NCBI GenBank assembly: GCA_964393035.1
Contig: CAYMRX010000005.1
Coordinates: 186,001-250,000 of the forward strand
Direction: 5' to 3'
Origin: Tabrizicola_A sp964393035
Lineage (GTDB): Bacteria; Pseudomonadota; Alphaproteobacteria; Rhodobacterales; Rhodobacteraceae
DNA: 64,000 bases
This document shows, in pieces, positions 16,962 to 24,225 of this stretch (position 1 is its first letter; every line of letters begins with the position of its first letter). A program made the position numbers and the translations under genes. The notes beneath the pieces were generated by a model. That model did not search any database. It saw nothing but the letters and a program-made list of their open reading frames with translations, and was not told the origin of the DNA.

Positions 16962-17195
16962 ATGTCGCATACCCCGCACGCCCTGCCGCTGGAATTTCCG
17001 GAAAAGGCAACCAAGATCAGCGCCTTGAAGGAGACGGACGCGCATTTCGCCAAGCTGGTGGCCGAGTATGACACGTTGAATGAAAAGGTGCATCGCGCAG
17101 AGGCGCGGCTCGATCTTCTGTCCGAGGAGGAGGAAGAACACCTGCGCAAGAAGCGCAGCCATCTGAAGGATCACATCTGGCAACATCTGAAGTGA
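16962..17195 (+). CDS. Small DUF465/YdcH-like coiled-coil protein
   Basis: A 77-residue highly charged protein. The ATG at 16962 follows GAAGGAGA closely; an upstream in-frame ATG (16899) lacks a site. Residues 25-77 are a predicted helical hairpin: the HFAKLVAEYDTLNEKVHRAE segment, then an acidic EEEEE patch and a Lys-rich end. This matches the short DUF465 family, widespread in alphaproteobacteria and of unknown function. It is monocistronic, ending at a strong bidirectional terminator. Confidence 0.8.
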   Translation: MSHTPHALPLEFPEKATKISALKETDAHFAKLVAEYDTLNEKVHRAEARLDLLSEEEEEHLRKKRSHLKDHIWQHLK

Positions 17196-17213
17196 TCGGA
17201 TGGTAAAATAGGG

Positions 17214-17241
17214 AAAAGGGGGCCTTCGCGGCCCCCTTTTT
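17214..17241. terminator. Bidirectional Rho-independent terminator
   Basis: AAAAGGGGGCC and GGCCCCCTTTTT pair over 11 bases around TTCGC. The A-run and T-run flank the stem, so it works on both strands. It serves the DUF465 gene and the convergent pccR. Confidence 0.92.
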
Positions 17242-18638
17242 CAATCGGCGATATCGTAGGGCAAAAGACCCCGCGTGTCGGGATCAACCCGCAAGCGGCG
17301 CTCCAGAGGCGGGACGGACCTTTGGTGGCAATCCTTGCGCTCGCAAATCCGGCAGGAGATGCCGATGGGTTCAAAGCGGCCCTTCAGGTCCAGCCCGTCG
17401 GAATAGACCAGACTGGCGGCATGGGTGATCTCGCAGCCCAAGGAAATCGCATAGCGCCGTACTGGCGCAAGGAAGGCCCCGCCCGGTTTCGACACATCCC
17501 GCGACAGGCACAGATAGCGCACCCCGTCCGGAGTTTCGGCCAATTGCCGCAGGAAATGGCCCGGCGTCTCAAAGGCGCGGTGGGCGTTCCACAAGGGGCA
17601 AGCGCCACCAAAGCGGGCAAATTGCAGCCGGGTGGCCGAGTGGCGTTTGGTGATGGTGCCGGCCTGATCGACGCGGACAAAGAAGAACGGAATCCCTTTG
17701 GCGCCCGGCCGTTGCAGCGTGGACAGCCGATGCGCGACCTGTTCGATCGAGGCGCCAAAGAGATCGGCCAGCCGTTCCAGATCATGCCGGGTCTTTTGCG
17801 CCGCCTCCAGAAAGGCGCGGTAAGGCATCAGCGCGGCCCCGGCGAAATAATTGGCAAGGCCGATCTTGGCGATGTCGCGGGCCTCGGGCGTGGCAAAGCG
17901 GGCAAGGTCCAGCGTGGCTTCCAACAGCTCATTCTGGGTTTGCAGGGCGACCTGATAGAGAAGCTGAAACCGTTGGGTGGGGGCGGCGGCGCGCGCCGAA
18001 AGCTCCAGCCGCCGGGCTTGGCCGTCAAAGTGGCGCAAAAGGCCCGTGTCGGAAAACTGCACATCCAGACCGCGCTTTCTTAACGCCTCTGTCGCGCTGA
18101 TAAGAACATCTTTTCCGTGGCTTGCGCTGGTTGCGAAATGTTCGGCGGCGCGGTCGATGGCATCCACGTAATTGTCGCAATAGTGAAAGAAGTCGCGCAC
18201 CTCCTCCCAAGGGCTGGCGCGCAAACCGGCGTCATCGCGGCCCAAAGCCTCATCCAGGGAGGCCAGTCGCTCATGGCTTTGGCGATAGGCGCGGTGCAGG
18301 TCAAGAAAGGCGCGGGCAAGGGCAGGGGCGTTGGAGGCCGCGAGCCGCAGATCGGCCAAAGGCGGGGCGGATTTGGCAAAGACCGGATCGGCCAGCGCCT
18401 CGCGCATGTCGGATACCAGCCGCTCGCCTTCGCCCACGGTCAGCTCTGTCACATCCAGCCCGAACTCCTGCGCCAAGGCCAGCACGACGGCGGCGGACAC
18501 CGGGCGATGGTTGTTCTCCATCTGGTTCAGATAGGGCAGGGACACGCCGAGTTTGTCGGCAAAGATGCGTTGCGTCAGGCCAAGCCGCCCGCGCAATTCG
18601 CGCAGCTTCGCCCCGGCATAGAGTTTTTGTGTCGCCAT
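17241..18638 (-). CDS. pccR: Short-chain fatty acyl-CoA regulator PccR
   Basis: An ScfR-family regulator: an N-terminal XRE helix-turn-helix (LRELRGRLGLTQRIFADKLG, then LNQMENN) joined to a long acyl-CoA-sensing domain and a C-terminal cysteine motif (CRICERKDCHQR). The 465 residues match the family that includes RamB and PrpR. In Rhodobacter sphaeroides PccR controls propionyl-CoA carboxylase. The context here is the same: pccB lies about 1.8 kb away. Two TTTGCAAA sites cover its own leader, pointing to autoregulation. Its 3' end reaches the shared terminator. Confidence 0.92.
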   Translation of the reverse strand: MATQKLYAGAKLRELRGRLGLTQRIFADKLGVSLPYLNQMENNHRPVSAAVVLALAQEFGLDVTELTVGEGERLVSDMREALADPVFAKSAPPLADLRLAASNAPALARAFLDLHRAYRQSHERLASLDEALGRDDAGLRASPWEEVRDFFHYCDNYVDAIDRAAEHFATSASHGKDVLISATEALRKRGLDVQFSDTGLLRHFDGQARRLELSARAAAPTQRFQLLYQVALQTQNELLEATLDLARFATPEARDIAKIGLANYFAGAALMPYRAFLEAAQKTRHDLERLADLFGASIEQVAHRLSTLQRPGAKGIPFFFVRVDQAGTITKRHSATRLQFARFGGACPLWNAHRAFETPGHFLRQLAETPDGVRYLCLSRDVSKPGGAFLAPVRRYAISLGCEITHAASLVYSDGLDLKGRFEPIGISCRICERKDCHQRSVPPLERRLRVDPDTRGLLPYDIAD

Positions 18639-18648
18639 GGCTCCCCCC

Positions 18649-18677
18649 TTTGCAAAGCCTAGAATGGGCTTTGCAAA
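18649..18677. promoter_or_regulatory. Paired TTTGCAAA sites upstream of pccR
   Basis: Two perfect palindromes TTTGCAAA (18649-18656 and 18670-18677) lie 11 and 32 bases upstream of the pccR start, separated by 13 bases. TTTGCAAA repeats are, from memory, the described PccR recognition element, though the spacing I recall is shorter. The position suggests autorepression. Confidence 0.75.
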
Positions 18678-18686
18678 TCGGTGGCG

Positions 18687-19904
18687 TCAAGTGCCTGATA
18701 GGCCAAGGCTGCGGGCGCGGGCCATCACCAGCAAAATGGCGATGATCGCGCCGACAGAGGAGGCCAGCATCAACAGGATCAGCGGCATTTCGCTGGACCC
18801 CGGCCCCAGAAGGTGCCCGGCCAGCGCCGCCAGACCCGCGCCGCCCCCGATCATGATCGCGCCCCCAAGACCCGAGGCGGTGCCCGCCAGATCGGGCCGG
18901 ACCGACAAGATCCCGGCATTGGCATTGGGCAGGCACAACCCGTTGCCGATCCCCATCGGCACGGTCAGCAAGAAAAACACCACCGGCCCAGACAGGCCCG
19001 CAAGCGTCAGAAGGGTCAGCGCCACAAGGCCCACCGTGGTGATGACTGTACCCCACAGTACCATGCGGTTCATGCCGACCCGCACCGAATAGCGCCCGGA
19101 AAAGAAGTTCCCGATCAGATAACCGATGGCCGTCAACGAAAAGAGCAGCCCGATTTCCTTGGAGGACAGCTTGAACACCTCGGTTCCGACATAGGGCGCG
19201 CCGCCGAGATAGGCGAAAAAGCAGCCCGAAGAAAAGGCGGCGGCCATGCAATACCCCCAGAACCGGCGCGAGGACAGAAGGCCGGGATATTGCCGGATCT
19301 GATCGACAAACCGGGTGTCCTTCGGGGCCGATGTTTCGCCCAGATCGGCCCAGACCAGCGCCGTGACGGCAAGGCCGACCACCAGCAGCAGGGTGAAATT
19401 CGCCTGCCAGCCAAAGGCCGCATCCAGAAACCCGCCGATGGCCGGGCCGATCATCGGCACGATGCTCATCCCCATGGTGACATAGCCGATCATCGAGGCG
19501 GCCTCGGCATCGGCCACCATGTCGCGCACGATGGCGCGCGACAGCACCATGCCAGCCGCGACTACGGCTTGGGCCATGCGGAAGAACAGAAAGATTTCGG
19601 CATTCGGCGCGACCAGCGTCCCGACCGTCGCGATCAGGAACAGGATCAGCGCCCCCAAGACCACCTTGCGCCGCCCGTATCGGTCAGAAATCGGGCCGAT
19701 CACAATTTGCAAAGCTGCCGAGAGCCCAAGGTAAAGCGCCACCGAAAGCTGCATGAGCGCATAGGGCACCTCGAACCACCTTGCCATGCCGGGAAGCGAG
19801 GGCAGGAAGATGTTCATCGTCAGCGCCGATAGCCCCGCCAAAAGGACCAGCGTTATCACCTTGGGCGGTGTATGACGGTTCAAGAAAAGGGATTTGTCAC
19901 GCAT
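18687..19904 (-). CDS. Bcr/CflA-type MFS drug exporter
   Basis: A 405-residue, 12-segment major facilitator. The MFS loop-2 signature reads GPISDRYGRRKV, and the N-terminal SALTMNIFLPSLPGMA matches the Bcr/CflA subfamily of drug:H+ antiporters. The real ATG is at 19904; an upstream TTG has no support. It lies 48 bases before pccR on the same strand, so pccR may be partly cotranscribed despite having its own operators. The substrate is not deducible. Confidence 0.85.
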   Translation of the reverse strand: MRDKSLFLNRHTPPKVITLVLLAGLSALTMNIFLPSLPGMARWFEVPYALMQLSVALYLGLSAALQIVIGPISDRYGRRKVVLGALILFLIATVGTLVAPNAEIFLFFRMAQAVVAAGMVLSRAIVRDMVADAEAASMIGYVTMGMSIVPMIGPAIGGFLDAAFGWQANFTLLLVVGLAVTALVWADLGETSAPKDTRFVDQIRQYPGLLSSRRFWGYCMAAAFSSGCFFAYLGGAPYVGTEVFKLSSKEIGLLFSLTAIGYLIGNFFSGRYSVRVGMNRMVLWGTVITTVGLVALTLLTLAGLSGPVVFFLLTVPMGIGNGLCLPNANAGILSVRPDLAGTASGLGGAIMIGGGAGLAALAGHLLGPGSSEMPLILLMLASSVGAIIAILLVMARARSLGLSGT

Positions 19905-19947
19905 GGGCAAGGGCTACGCCTGCGGGCAGGGGGAGTCTAGACCCCTT

Positions 19948-20298
19948 TCAGGCCCATTTGTGGAAGATGAAGAACGCCCCCGCCGCGATGAAGCCAAAGC
20001 CGACAAGGTAATTCCAGGTCAGCGGTTCTTTCAGATAATACACCGAGAACACGGCAAAAACCGTCAGCGTGATGACCTCTTGAATGGTTTTCAATTCGGC
20101 GGCGGAGAAATGGCCGTGGCCAATGCGGTTGGCCGGCACCATCAGCACATATTCGAAAAGCGCGATTCCCCATGACACCAGCACCACTGTGACGATGCCT
20201 GCGGTCTTGAACTTCAGATGGCCATACCAGGCGAAGGTCATGAAGACATTGGACAGCAGCAGAAGGCTGATTGTCAGAAAAGGGATGGGCAGGGACAT
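19948..20298 (-). CDS. DUF486-family small membrane protein
   Basis: A 116-residue, four-segment membrane protein starting MSLPIPFLTISLLLLSNVFM. Its family hallmarks are FMTFAWYGHLKF and SWGIALFEYVLMVPANRIG, followed by KTIQEVITLTVFAVFSV. DUF486 proteins resemble small multidrug-resistance transporters, but their function is unknown. The ATG at 20298 is preferred over an upstream start in the pccB operator region. It is transcribed away from pccB and lies 43 bases upstream of the MFS gene on the same strand. Confidence 0.85.
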   Translation of the reverse strand: MSLPIPFLTISLLLLSNVFMTFAWYGHLKFKTAGIVTVVLVSWGIALFEYVLMVPANRIGHGHFSAAELKTIQEVITLTVFAVFSVYYLKEPLTWNYLVGFGFIAAGAFFIFHKWA

Positions 20299-20353
20299 GG
20301 CAACTCCGCGAAAGATCGGCCCAGCATAGGAGGCTGGGCGGCAAAGGGGAATA

Positions 20354-20403
20354 TTTTGCAGATTTGCAATTCGCAAATGTGCATCTGCGGAAGATATGCA
20401 AAT
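20354..20403. promoter_or_regulatory. PccR-type operator region upstream of pccB
   Basis: The AT-rich stretch holds several TTTGCA-type half sites: TTTGCAGA (20355-20362), TTTGCAATTCGCAAA (20363-20377), then ATGCAAA (20397-20403). They lie 69-117 bases upstream of pccB and 56-105 upstream of the divergent DUF486 gene, matching the sites at pccR. Confidence 0.7.
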
Positions 20404-20471
20404 TTACGGGATTCCCCTTTGTCCTGCCGCAGCGCGGCGATATGGTGCCAGCGATTTGGGGGAGGCCTGCC

Positions 20472-21998
20472 ATGAAAGACATTCTCGACCAGTTGGAACA
20501 GCGCCGCACCGTGGCCCGTCAGGGCGGTGGCCAGCGCCGTATCGACGCGCAGCATGCCAAGGGCAAGCTGACCGCGCGCGAGCGGATCGAGCTTTTGCTG
20601 GATGAGGGGTCTTTCGAAGAGTTCGACATGTTCGTCGCCCACCGTTGTGTCGATTTCGGCATGGAGGCCGAGCGCCCCGCGGGCGACGGCGTGGTGACGG
20701 GCTGGGGCACGGTGAATGGCCGGATGGTCTATGTGTTTTCCCAAGACTTCACGGTGTTCGGTGGATCGCTTTCGGAAACCCATGCGCAGAAGATCTGCAA
20801 GATCATGGACATGGCTTTGCAAAACGGCGCGCCGGTGATCGGGTTGAACGATTCAGGCGGCGCGCGGATTCAGGAAGGCGTGGCCTCCTTGGCCGGTTAC
20901 GCCGAGGTGTTTCAGCGCAACATCATGGCATCCGGCGTGGTGCCGCAAATCTCCGTCATCATGGGGCCCTGTGCGGGCGGCGCGGTCTATAGCCCCGCCA
21001 TGACCGACTTCATCTTCATGGTGAAGGACTCGTCTTACATGTTCGTCACCGGCCCCGATGTGGTGAAAACCGTGACGAATGAGGTGGTGACGGCGGAAGA
21101 ATTGGGAGGGGCCTCGACCCATACCAAGAAATCCAGCGTCGCCGATGGCGCCTTTGAAAATGATGTCGAGGCGCTGGCCGAAATCCGGCGGCTGGTGGAT
21201 TTCCTGCCGTTGAACAACCGCGAGAAGGCGCCGGTGCGGCCTTTCTTCGATGATCCGAAGCGCCTGGAAGCCAGCCTTGATACGCTGATTCCGGACAATC
21301 CGAACCAGCCCTATGACATGAAGGAATTGATCCTGAAGATCGCCGATGAAAGCGATTTCTTCGAGATTCAAAAGGATTACGCCGCCAATATCATCACCGG
21401 TTTCATCCGCATCGAAGGCCAGACCACGGGCGTGGTGGCCAACCAGCCGATGGTGCTGGCGGGTTGTCTGGACATTGACGCCAGCCGCAAGGCCGCGCGC
21501 TTTGTACGCTTCTGCGATGCCTTTGAAATTCCGATCCTGACCTTGGTGGACGTGCCCGGCTTCTTGCCCGGCACGGCGCAGGAATATGGCGGGGTCATCA
21601 AGCACGGCGCGAAACTGCTGTTCGCCTATGGCGAGGCGACGGTGCCGAAGGTGACGGTCATCACCCGCAAGGCCTATGGCGGGGCCTATGATGTGATGGC
21701 GTCGAAACATCTGCGCGGTGATTTCAACTATGCTTGGCCGACGGCGGAAATCGCGGTGATGGGGGCCAAGGGCGCGACCGAGATCATCCATCGTGGCAAG
21801 GCCCCGGATGAGATTGCACGTTTGACCAAGGAATATGAAGACCGCTTCGCCAACCCCTTCGTGGCGGCGGAAAAGGGCTTTATCGACGAGGTCATCATGC
21901 CACATTCGACGCGCCGCCGGGTGGCGCGGGCCTTTGCCTCGCTTCGGGGCAAAAAGCTCGTCAACCCGTGGAAGAAGCACGACAATATCCCGCTGTAA
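20472..21998 (+). CDS. pccB: Propionyl-CoA carboxylase beta subunit
   Basis: The carboxyltransferase subunit moves CO2 from carboxybiotin to propionyl-CoA, forming methylmalonyl-CoA. The 508 residues begin MKDILDQLEQRRTVARQGGG after a GGGGGAGG site. Crotonase-fold motifs are visible: LNDSGGARIQEGVASLAGY and the oxyanion-hole glycines, MGPCAGGAVYSPAMTDF, and the C-terminal LVDVPGFLPGTAQEYGG with TRKAYGGAYDVM. Both oxyanion-forming Gly-Gly pairs are present. It heads the plus-strand propionate genes, behind PccR-type sites. Confidence 0.96.
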   Translation: MKDILDQLEQRRTVARQGGGQRRIDAQHAKGKLTARERIELLLDEGSFEEFDMFVAHRCVDFGMEAERPAGDGVVTGWGTVNGRMVYVFSQDFTVFGGSLSETHAQKICKIMDMALQNGAPVIGLNDSGGARIQEGVASLAGYAEVFQRNIMASGVVPQISVIMGPCAGGAVYSPAMTDFIFMVKDSSYMFVTGPDVVKTVTNEVVTAEELGGASTHTKKSSVADGAFENDVEALAEIRRLVDFLPLNNREKAPVRPFFDDPKRLEASLDTLIPDNPNQPYDMKELILKIADESDFFEIQKDYAANIITGFIRIEGQTTGVVANQPMVLAGCLDIDASRKAARFVRFCDAFEIPILTLVDVPGFLPGTAQEYGGVIKHGAKLLFAYGEATVPKVTVITRKAYGGAYDVMASKHLRGDFNYAWPTAEIAVMGAKGATEIIHRGKAPDEIARLTKEYEDRFANPFVAAEKGFIDEVIMPHSTRRRVARAFASLRGKKLVNPWKKHDNIPL

Positions 21999-22010
21999 GG
22001 ATCCTGTGCG

Positions 22011-22415
22011 ATGGGTGATGAGGGGCAGATCTGGCAGGTTCAGACCGGGGAGGGGCGTTCTGTTCCCGGTGACGGGCTGGCTGTTGCCTTGCCCTCTGGT
22101 CAATCGGTGACGCTGGTGGAAACCATCTGGAATACGGCCGGCCCGACGGGGTTGGTGACGCGGTTTCGCTTCCTCGCCCCTCAGATCAATCCGCAAAACG
22201 GCACGATCGGTTTTGAGACGGCGGTGGAAGACATCGCCTGGCTTTGCCGGAACTTCGCGCTGGAACAAGTGGCCAGTTTCGGCCCGCTGCCGTCGCAGAT
22301 CGTGATTTCGCTGGAAGATCGGCCAGTGCCCTTTGGCGAGGCAGACCCCGAGGCGACGCAGTTCTTCGAAGCCTTCCGCATCGAAAACGGCTCCTGTATC
22401 TGGGAGGTCTTTTGA
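22011..22415 (+). CDS. Uncharacterised protein in the pcc cluster (possibly DUF6497)
   Basis: A soluble protein of 134 residues starting 12 bases after pccB, so it is almost certainly cotranscribed. I see no signal peptide or membrane segment. The sequence is beta-rich, with a conserved-looking core (TRFRFLAPQINPQ, DIAWLCRNFALEQV, QIVISLEDRPVPFGEADPEA) and ends FRIENGSCIWEVF. From memory it resembles DUF6497 proteins often encoded next to pccB in Rhodobacterales. No catalytic motif is apparent. A role around propionyl-CoA carboxylase is inferred from position only. Confidence 0.7.
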   Translation: MGDEGQIWQVQTGEGRSVPGDGLAVALPSGQSVTLVETIWNTAGPTGLVTRFRFLAPQINPQNGTIGFETAVEDIAWLCRNFALEQVASFGPLPSQIVISLEDRPVPFGEADPEATQFFEAFRIENGSCIWEVF

Positions 22416-22617
22416 TGGCATTGCTATATCTTGTGGTCTATCCTTCGGTCATGGCGATCGTTGATGCGGCCTTGCCACAGGGCAGGGCATTGGTCCAAAA
22501 ATCGTGTCAATTCGGGCATTTGTCGACTATTGTTCACGCAGATCGAACCCAAGCGGTCTGCACCTCGAAAAGGGGGTTCGCGTGTTGCGAAACCCTCCAA
22601 GAACATAGGAGTCAAAA

Positions 22618-22755
22618 ATGTCGAGCACCAAGATCCTTCTGTCGCTGTGCCTCGTTGCCTTCGTGGCAGCCTGCGGAGCCAAGGAAGAAGAAGTCGTCTA
22701 CGTTGAAGATCCGGCTGTCACGGTCGAGCCGACCTACACCGGCAAATACAAGTAA
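22618..22755 (+). CDS. Tiny lipoprotein, first of a pair
   Basis: A 45-residue open frame beginning MSSTKILLSLCLVAFVAACG, a signal peptide with a lipobox (VAAC). The mature peptide is only about 27 residues: an acidic KEEEVV segment, then DPAVTVEPTYTGKYK. AGGAGT precedes the ATG by about 5 bases. It ends TVEP-YTGKYK, closely similar to the end of the next small gene. It lies between pccB and pccA with 202 bases of non-coding DNA before it. Likely an outer-membrane-anchored peptide; function unknown. Confidence 0.75.
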   Translation: MSSTKILLSLCLVAFVAACGAKEEEVVYVEDPAVTVEPTYTGKYK

Positions 22756-22941
22756 GACATTCGGGCGGGCCAGCGGGGCGCTTTTGCCCCGGCCCGCCCT
22801 TATTCTGTCTGCGCCCCACATTGCGCCACTGGCTTTCGGCGCATCGGCGGACAACCCCACCCGCGGCCCTGACCGGTTTGAAGTTTTCGCGCCCGCCCGC
22901 TATGCTGGCCGCGCTGAAACCCCTGAAAACCGGAGTATCCC

Positions 22942-23070
22942 ATGCGGACAACTGCCCTTATCGCCCTTCTGGCTCTCGCCACCCTCAGCGCCTGTGCGCA
23001 ACCCGAGCCCGAGCCGGAACCGGTTCCCGTCACTGTCGAACCGGCCCCGACCGGCAAATACGGCTCCTGA
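22942..23070 (+). CDS. Tiny lipoprotein, second of a pair
   Basis: A 42-residue frame, MRTTALIALLALATLSACAQ, with a lipobox (LSAC) at Cys18. The mature part is a Pro-Glu repeat followed by VTVEPAPTGKYGS. CGGAG sits 7 bases before the ATG. The shared TVEP..TGKY ending links it to the 45-residue gene at 22618, suggesting duplication followed by drift. The function is unknown; the conserved tail may contact peptidoglycan or a partner protein. Confidence 0.72.
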   Translation: MRTTALIALLALATLSACAQPEPEPEPVPVTVEPAPTGKYGS

Positions 23071-23151
23071 TATTCCGGAACGGGCGCGCCGGGGAAACCG
23101 GCAAGCGCCCGTTCCCTCCCCGCAGCGCGCCCCTCAACAAGAGGTGCGCCC

Positions 23152-23544
23152 ATGCTGAAGCATCGCGGTTTCCCCAGCCGGCTGACCGGCACAGATTTCC
23201 AGTTCACCATCCGTCGCGCCAACGTCAAGGAAGGCGCCACGAAGATCATCCGGCGCGAGCGGTTCAAGGATCGCAAGGCCCCTGATCGCAAGGCCGACAT
23301 CGCCTTTATGGCGGCCCTTTGGAACCAGTTCGGCGAAGAAGTCTTCGAACGCGGCAACCTTGATGCGGGCCGCCTGTCGTGGCTCTTTGGCCGCGAGGTC
23401 GTGCCTGCCGAAGATCCTTTTGATCCGGCCTCTTATGACGCGCTTTTGAAGATCGACGTCAAACGCGCCGAAGCCTCGTTCCCCGAGGTTTTCGCCCCCG
23501 AGGCCGAGCCGTTCCAATGGGACGATGAGGACGAGGACGAATAG
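23152..23544 (+). CDS. Uncharacterised 130-residue protein with acidic tail
   Basis: A soluble protein of 130 residues, MLKHRGFPSRLTGTDF..., with a basic first half (RRERFKDRKAPDRKAD), an alpha-helical FMAALWNQFGEEVFERGNLD segment, and a strongly acidic end QWDDEDEDE. No domain is recognised. It continues the plus-strand series after pccB and the two lipoproteins and is followed by a long non-coding stretch and a strong terminator. The basic-to-acidic charge split hints at a nucleic-acid or protein adaptor, but this is speculation. Confidence 0.7.
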   Translation: MLKHRGFPSRLTGTDFQFTIRRANVKEGATKIIRRERFKDRKAPDRKADIAFMAALWNQFGEEVFERGNLDAGRLSWLFGREVVPAEDPFDPASYDALLKIDVKRAEASFPEVFAPEAEPFQWDDEDEDE

Positions 23545-23743
23545 GCATGTTTCCGCGCAAGTCCTTCTGTCTTTGGCAGTCTTTCGCGCAAGACCTTCGG
23601 GTCGCGAAATCGGGATTTGCATCGACTCGATCCGCTCGACAGGATGGCGAAATTGGCAGAAGCGGCGCTCGCGCCACTGCCCCCCACTGTTACCCTTTCC
23701 CTATCATCTGGCCCAGCCCCGCCGGGGTTGGGCCGTTTTTTTT
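23545..23743 (+). other. Non-coding stretch ending in a strong terminator, candidate small RNA
   Basis: No open frame in the stretch looks real. It contains GGCGCTCGCGCC-like hairpin potential, a C-rich single-stranded-looking stretch (CCACTGCCCCCCACTG), and ends at the best terminator in the window. It may be only the 3' UTR of the preceding gene, or a separately transcribed or processed small RNA. Confidence 0.3.
23710..23743 (+). terminator. Strong Rho-independent terminator
   Basis: GGCCCAGCCCC and GGGGTTGGGCC pair over 11 bases (one G-T wobble) around GCC and are followed by G and eight T residues. It ends the transcript from the pccB side before the 70-residue lipoprotein gene. Confidence 0.93.
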
Positions 23744-23848
23744 CGGCGCCCGCCGGGCGCGGTCGGATCGGCAAGGTTCCGCTGCCCAAGGCCGGGGGCG
23801 GGGCCTTTCCGGCTGGAATTCCCCTTTCGCCGATTCTGCTGACGGGTT

Positions 23849-23872
23849 ATTGTTGTCGCACATAACAACAAT
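23849..23872. promoter_or_regulatory. Perfect inverted repeat upstream of a small lipoprotein gene
   Basis: ATTGTTGT (23849-23856) and ACAACAAT (23865-23872) are perfectly complementary around 8 bases. It sits 18 bases before the ATG at 23891, where a repressor would block initiation. The cognate regulator is not identifiable. Confidence 0.55.
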
Positions 23873-23890
23873 GATCCGAGGCTTAGTATC

Positions 23891-24103
23891 ATGCGGAAAT
23901 TTATCGCAGTTCTTCTCATCGCAACCCCGCTTGCGGCCTGTGTGCAGGACGCCGGGGGCACTGCCGCCGTCCGCACCGTTGGCGGTGCAGCGGCCGGGGC
24001 ATTGGTTGCGGATGCAACCGGGGGCAGCAAGACCAAAGGCGCGCTCATTGGCGCGCTCATCGGTGGCGTGTCCTGCGGTATCCCCGGCCTGCCGCCTTGC
24101 TGA
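23891..24103 (+). CDS. Small glycine-zipper lipoprotein
   Basis: A 70-residue protein with signal peptide and lipobox (MRKFIAVLLIATPLAAC). The mature part is rich in small residues with GxxxG-like runs (VGGAAAGALVADATGG, GALIGALIGG), the pattern of glycine-zipper lipoproteins such as the SlyB/Rick_17kDa group, and ends GIPGLPPC. It is probably an outer-membrane stress protein. It is bracketed by an upstream palindrome and its own downstream terminator, so it looks independently regulated inside the pcc region. Confidence 0.78.
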   Translation: MRKFIAVLLIATPLAACVQDAGGTAAVRTVGGAAAGALVADATGGSKTKGALIGALIGGVSCGIPGLPPC

Positions 24104-24149
24104 ACCTGCTGACCTGACCGCTGCGGCGGGCAGGGTTGCAAAACATTCT

Positions 24150-24190
24150 GGCCACCCATGGGCAATCCCCGTGGGTGGCCTTTTCATTTT
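24150..24190 (+). terminator. Rho-independent terminator before pccA
   Basis: GGCCACCCATGGG and CCCCGTGGGTGGCC pair with one bulged base, followed by TTTTCATTTT. It ends the small lipoprotein message 36 bases before pccA, so pccA probably has its own promoter or is reached by read-through. Confidence 0.85.
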
Positions 24191-24225
24191 CCGCCCATGG
24201 CGGCGCTGACCTGAGGGAGAGACCG

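Noticed and set aside
22244..23158. 304-residue plus-strand frame across the tiny lipoprotein genes
   Set aside because: Low-complexity Pro/Ser/Arg composition, no start signal, and it overlaps the two frames with clear signal peptides.
23632..23680. A tRNA-like 5' segment (ATGGCGAAATTGGCAGAAG...) in the pcc region
   Set aside because: It resembles the D-arm of a leucine tRNA, but no matching acceptor strand, anticodon arm or T-arm is found downstream.
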